Assembly: GCF_026163685.1 (NCBI RefSeq)
Contig: NZ_JAOXSR010000005.1
Span: forward strand, 186,001 to 250,000
DNA length: 64,000 bases
Direction of reading: 5' to 3'
DNA from: Oerskovia flava
GTDB lineage: Bacteria > Actinomycetota > Actinomycetes > Actinomycetales > Cellulomonadaceae
Shown here: piece by piece, positions 61,856-64,000 of the stretch
How positions within the stretch are numbered: the first letter of the stretch is position 1
Layout: every line of letters starts with the position of its first letter
Position numbers and translations under genes: made by a program
The notes under the pieces: generated by a model
The model's database searches: none
What the model was told of the DNA's origin: nothing
Seen by the model: only the letters and a program-made list of their open reading frames with translations

Positions 61856-63493
61856 TCAGCGCGGGTCGACGCCCGCGTGGATGAGGCCGTAGATCGCGGA
61901 GTCGGTGAGGGCCTCCCACGAGGCTTCCAGGAGGTTCGGCCCGACGCCCACGGTCGACCACGAGCGCTGCCCGTCGGTGGTCTCGATGAGCACGCGCGTG
62001 ATCGCGTCCGTGCCGTGCATCGTGTCGAGGATGCGCACCTTGAAGTCGATGAGCTCGAACGCCTCGATCTCCGGGTACACCCGGGTGAGCGCGAGGCGCA
62101 GGGCGTGGTCGAGCGCGTTCACCGGGCCGTTGCCCTCGCCGGTGCTGACGATGCGCTCGCCGCCGGCGTGCAGCTTGACGGTCGCCTCGGCGGTGGCCTC
62201 GACGCCCCGAGACCCCGCCCGCTCCACGATCGTGCGCCAGCTCTCCACCCGGAAGTACGCCGGCAGCTCGCTGTCCAGCTCGGAGCGCAGCAGCAGCTCG
62301 AACGACGCGTCCGCCGCGTCGTAGGTGTACCCGTGCGCCTCGGCGTCCTTGACCCGGTGCGTCACGCGCGTGAGCAGGTCGGCCTGCCCCGTGAGGTCGA
62401 AGCCGAGCTCGCGCCCCTTGAGCTCGATCGAGGCCCGCCCCGCCATGTCGGAGATGAGCATGCGCATGTCGTTGCCGACCCGCGTGGGGTCGATGTGCTG
62501 GTAGAGGTCCGGGTCGACCTTGATCGCGCTCGCGTGCAGCCCGCCCTTGTGGGCGAACGCGCTCGCCCCCACGTAGGGCTGACGACCGTACGGGGAGATG
62601 TTCGTGATCTCGCTGATCGCGTGCGCGATCCGCGTGGCCTCCTCCAGACCACCGCCCGCGAGCAGGGTGCGGCCGTGCTTGAGCTCCAGGTTCGCGACGA
62701 CCGTGATGAGGTCGGCGTTGCCCGTCCGCTCGCCGTAGCCGTTGACCGTGCCCTGGACGTGCGCGGCACCGGCCGCCACGGCCGCCAGGGAGTTGGCGAC
62801 GGCGCAGCCCGAGTCGTTGTGCGCGTGCATGCCGAGCAGCTGGTCGCGCGCCGCTGCGTCGGACCCGTCGGTGGACCCGAGGGCGGTGCGCAGCTCGGTG
62901 ACGATCTCGCCGACCCACTCCGGCAGCATGCCGCCGTTGGTGTCGCACAGCGTGACGACCTCGGCACCTGCCGCGAACGCGGCTTCCACGGCCGACCGCG
63001 TGTAGGCGGTGTCGTAGCGGTACCCGTCGAAGAAGTGCTCGGCGTCGAGCACGACGCGCCGGCCTTCCCCGACGAGGAACGAGACGGTGTCGGTGATCAT
63101 CGCGAGGTTCTCGGCACCCGTGGTGCGCAGAGCCCGCTCGACGTGCCGGATGTCGGACTTCGCGACGAGCGTCACCACGGGCGCCTCGGAATCGAGGAGC
63201 GCGCGGACCTGCGGGTCCTCCCACGCACGGACCCCGGCCTTGCGGGTCGCGCCGAACGCCGCGAGCACGGCGTTCTTCAGCTCCAGCTCCTTGGCCGCGC
63301 GGGCGAAGAACTCCGTGTCCTTGGGGATCGCTCCCGGCCACCCGCCCTCGATGAAGCCGACCCCCAGGTCGTCGAGCAGCGGCGCGATGGCCAGCTTGTC
63401 CGCGACGGACAGGTTCATGCCCTCCTGCTGCGCGCCGTCGCGCAGGGTCGTGTCGTAGACGTGGAACGGTGCCGGCTTGTGCTGGTGGTTCAT
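61856..63493 (-). CDS. cimA: (R)-citramalate synthase
   Basis: A 545-residue acyl-CoA-utilising DRE-TIM metallolyase-family enzyme that condenses pyruvate with acetyl-CoA to citramalate, the entry to threonine-independent isoleucine synthesis. DTTLRDGAQQEGMNLSVADK, GFIEGGWPGAIPKDTEFF, TLCDTNGGMLPEWVGE and HAHNDSGCAVANSLAAVAAG carry the active site; residues about 430-545 form the regulatory domain (ELIDFKVRILDTMHGTDAIT). It needs LeuCD, also in this window. Shine-Dalgarno GAGAG is weak. A candidate attenuator lies in its leader. Confidence 0.94.
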   Translation of the reverse strand: MNHQHKPAPFHVYDTTLRDGAQQEGMNLSVADKLAIAPLLDDLGVGFIEGGWPGAIPKDTEFFARAAKELELKNAVLAAFGATRKAGVRAWEDPQVRALLDSEAPVVTLVAKSDIRHVERALRTTGAENLAMITDTVSFLVGEGRRVVLDAEHFFDGYRYDTAYTRSAVEAAFAAGAEVVTLCDTNGGMLPEWVGEIVTELRTALGSTDGSDAAARDQLLGMHAHNDSGCAVANSLAAVAAGAAHVQGTVNGYGERTGNADLITVVANLELKHGRTLLAGGGLEEATRIAHAISEITNISPYGRQPYVGASAFAHKGGLHASAIKVDPDLYQHIDPTRVGNDMRMLISDMAGRASIELKGRELGFDLTGQADLLTRVTHRVKDAEAHGYTYDAADASFELLLRSELDSELPAYFRVESWRTIVERAGSRGVEATAEATVKLHAGGERIVSTGEGNGPVNALDHALRLALTRVYPEIEAFELIDFKVRILDTMHGTDAITRVLIETTDGQRSWSTVGVGPNLLEASWEALTDSAIYGLIHAGVDPR

Positions 63494-63684
63494 CGTGCGC
63501 TCTCTTCGACTGCGGTCGTCGGGTCCGGGCGTTCGCCCGAGGTCTTTCCCACTCTAGGCGCGGCTCACGGTGCGGCGGTCGTGCCGCCGCGGGTCGCGCC
63601 CCGGTCCCAGCCACGCCGGGCGGTCGCTCTCGTGAAGCTCGAGCCCGGCGCGTGCGCTGCCGGGCGGAGGTGGTGCCCAGCAAC
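63494..63684 (-). other. Distal cimA leader
   Basis: These 191 bases lie between the attenuator terminator and the cimA start on the minus strand. They are GC-rich, with no long hairpin, open frame or clear promoter visible. Their transcription would depend on passing the terminator, unless a second promoter exists here. Confidence 0.4.
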
Positions 63685-63712
63685 AAAAAAACCCCCCGAG
63701 GGTGCGGGAGGT
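63685..63712 (-). terminator. T-tailed intrinsic terminator in the cimA leader
   Basis: On the minus strand ACCTCCCG (63712-63705) pairs with CGGGGGGT (63698-63691; one T-G pair), loop 6 bases, followed by a run of seven T (63691-63685). It is the only canonical intrinsic terminator in this part of the window and stands 191 bases before cimA, where no finished gene lies upstream of it on that strand except the short leader frame. Confidence 0.85.
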
Positions 63713-63713
63713 C

Positions 63714-63745
63714 TAGCGCGTTCGGTGTGTGTACCGGACGCGCTA
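63714..63745. repeat. Hairpin immediately upstream of the terminator
   Basis: TAGCGCGT (63714-63721) / ACGCGCTA (63738-63745) with inner CGGT (63723-63726) / ACCG (63733-63736) and a six-base loop GTGTGT. One mismatch separates the two stems. On the minus strand its first bases are the TAG stop of the leader frame. Confidence 0.85.
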
Positions 63746-63787
63746 CTCGATAATGAGCTGGGAGACGAGGTGTGTCACAGGACACAT
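63743..63787 (-). CDS. Candidate cimA leader peptide (14 aa)
   Basis: The minus-strand frame starts ATG at 63787 and reads MCPVTHLVSQLIIE, stop TAG at 63743-63745. It contains Val, Leu and two adjacent Ile codons (ATT ATC) two codons from the stop, exactly at the entry of the hairpin at 63714-63745, followed by a terminator. The -10-like GATCCT (63801-63796) ends 8 bases before the ATG, so the leader could be nearly leaderless. This is the layout of a ribosome-stalling attenuator responsive to isoleucine. Translation is not shown by a Shine-Dalgarno, and the pairing that would make an antiterminator is not obvious. Confidence 0.5.
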   Translation of the reverse strand: MCPVTHLVSQLIIE

Positions 63788-63862
63788 GCAAGCACAGGAT
63801 CCGCAAGGATGGAGAGATGTCCACGGACTGAACAGCGCCCCGACAGGTGAGGAGCCATCATC

Positions 63863-64000
63863 ATGAGCGACCCGAACTACCCGCAGCGCGGTCAGGTCCC
63901 TCCCGGGAACAACCCCGGCAACGTCCCCCCGGGCGGGCAGCCGCCCGCCGTCCCGCCCCGCCGAGCCAACGACCCCAACGGCGACTTCCCCGTCTCCCCT
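63863..64000 (+). CDS. Proline/glycine-rich N-terminus of an unidentified protein (runs off window)
   Basis: ATG 63863 with GAGGAG ten bases upstream opens a frame to the window edge: MSDPNYPQRGQVPPGNNPGN, then VPPGGQPPAVPPRRANDPNG. Low-complexity Pro/Gly/Asn tails like this precede transmembrane or zinc-ribbon domains in many actinobacterial proteins. The family cannot be named from 46 residues. It is divergent from cimA with the attenuator in between. Confidence 0.6.
   Translation, partial: MSDPNYPQRGQVPPGNNPGNVPPGGQPPAVPPRRANDPNGDFPVSP

Noticed and set aside
63685-63790. T-box or metabolite riboswitch in the cimA leader
   Set aside because: I could find no T-box consensus (TGGNACCGCGG-like), no known aptamer motif, and the leader frame explains the layout better.
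1-64000. CRISPR arrays, IS elements, prophage genes or a replication origin
   Set aside because: No regularly spaced repeats, transposase, integrase or phage gene was seen; the genes are ordinary chromosomal ones with uniform composition.

Overview
The window is about 73% GC by eye and reads as a chromosomal segment of a high-GC actinobacterium. Gene content (ddl / DUF3515 / thiL junction, IclR regulator beside leuCD, mycothiol-type enzyme, DUF3516 helicase, nagZ-anmK-murQ cell-wall recycling cluster, cimA) fits the Micrococcales, most likely the Cellulosimicrobium / Cellulomonas / Isoptericola group. That placement is inference from gene families and composition, not from a search. Around 55 protein genes, three tRNA genes and several regulatory structures fill the window almost without gaps. 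No integrase, IS element, CRISPR array or prophage is visible.

Layout. 1-2.1 kb: thiL (partial), a DUF3515 lipoprotein, ddl. 2.2-12.4 kb: a probable catabolic locus: a secreted 1300-residue PQQ-type sugar dehydrogenase with LamG-like domains, a LacI regulator and a five-gene branched-chain-type (HAAT) ABC importer. GAAAGC-type palindromes sit in the promoters of the dehydrogenase and the importer/lacI divergon, so the LacI protein probably ties them together. 12.5-15.7 kb: acyl-CoA dehydrogenase-like protein, a trans-sulfuration PLP enzyme and an AMIN-like lipoprotein. 15.7-22.8 kb, minus strand: gpsA, plsC, a LuxR/DesK-type two-component pair with an ABC-2 exporter, and murA. 23-25.5 kb: a purine deaminase with an altered active-site motif, a small membrane protein, and an AbiE toxin-antitoxin locus whose toxin is gutted while antitoxin and operator remain. 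25.7-30.1 kb: lpdA, a pentapeptide-repeat protein, DUF808 and a luciferase-like oxidoreductase. 30.2-33.2 kb: leuDC divergent from an IclR regulator. 33.4-38.7 kb: a PH-domain membrane protein, two tRNA-Glu and one tRNA-Gln gene, two small-molecule enzymes, and YeiH with its divergent LysR regulator. 38.7-53.2 kb: HAD-gltX, glutaminase-STAS, FAH hydrolase, methyltransferase, DUF418 protein, aldo/keto reductase, a frameshifted aminoglycoside phosphotransferase gene, an AGCS symporter and a DUF3516 helicase. 53.2-56.7 kb: TauE/SafE, YbaK (its C-terminus written by a hairpin repeat), YccF, YggS, GNAT. 56.7-60.5 kb: murQ-anmK-nagZ. 60.7-63.5 kb: a lipoate-protein ligase homologue and citramalate synthase cimA.

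How the genes work together. CimA makes citramalate, which LeuCD (also in this window) isomerises on the threonine-independent route to isoleucine. NagZ, AnmK and MurQ form a complete recycling path for anhydro-muramyl sugars, while MurA and Ddl serve peptidoglycan synthesis. LpdA and the lipoate ligase both concern lipoyl-dependent complexes. GltX, two tRNA-Glu and one tRNA-Gln lie within 6 kb.

The most notable signals are: (i) upstream of cimA, a 14-codon minus-strand open frame ending Leu-Ile-Ile-Glu-stop directly at a hairpin, followed by a T-tailed terminator, i.e. a candidate isoleucine attenuator; (ii) about 19 genes whose start codon lies 6 or 7 bases after a TANNNT-like hexamer, a strong signature of leaderless transcription; (iii) the gutted AbiE locus; (iv) the twin LacI palindromes; (v) a 23-bp perfect inverted repeat that supplies the end of ybaK; (vi) two unrelated 27-bp tandem duplications that each copy a gene's 3' end with its stop codon.
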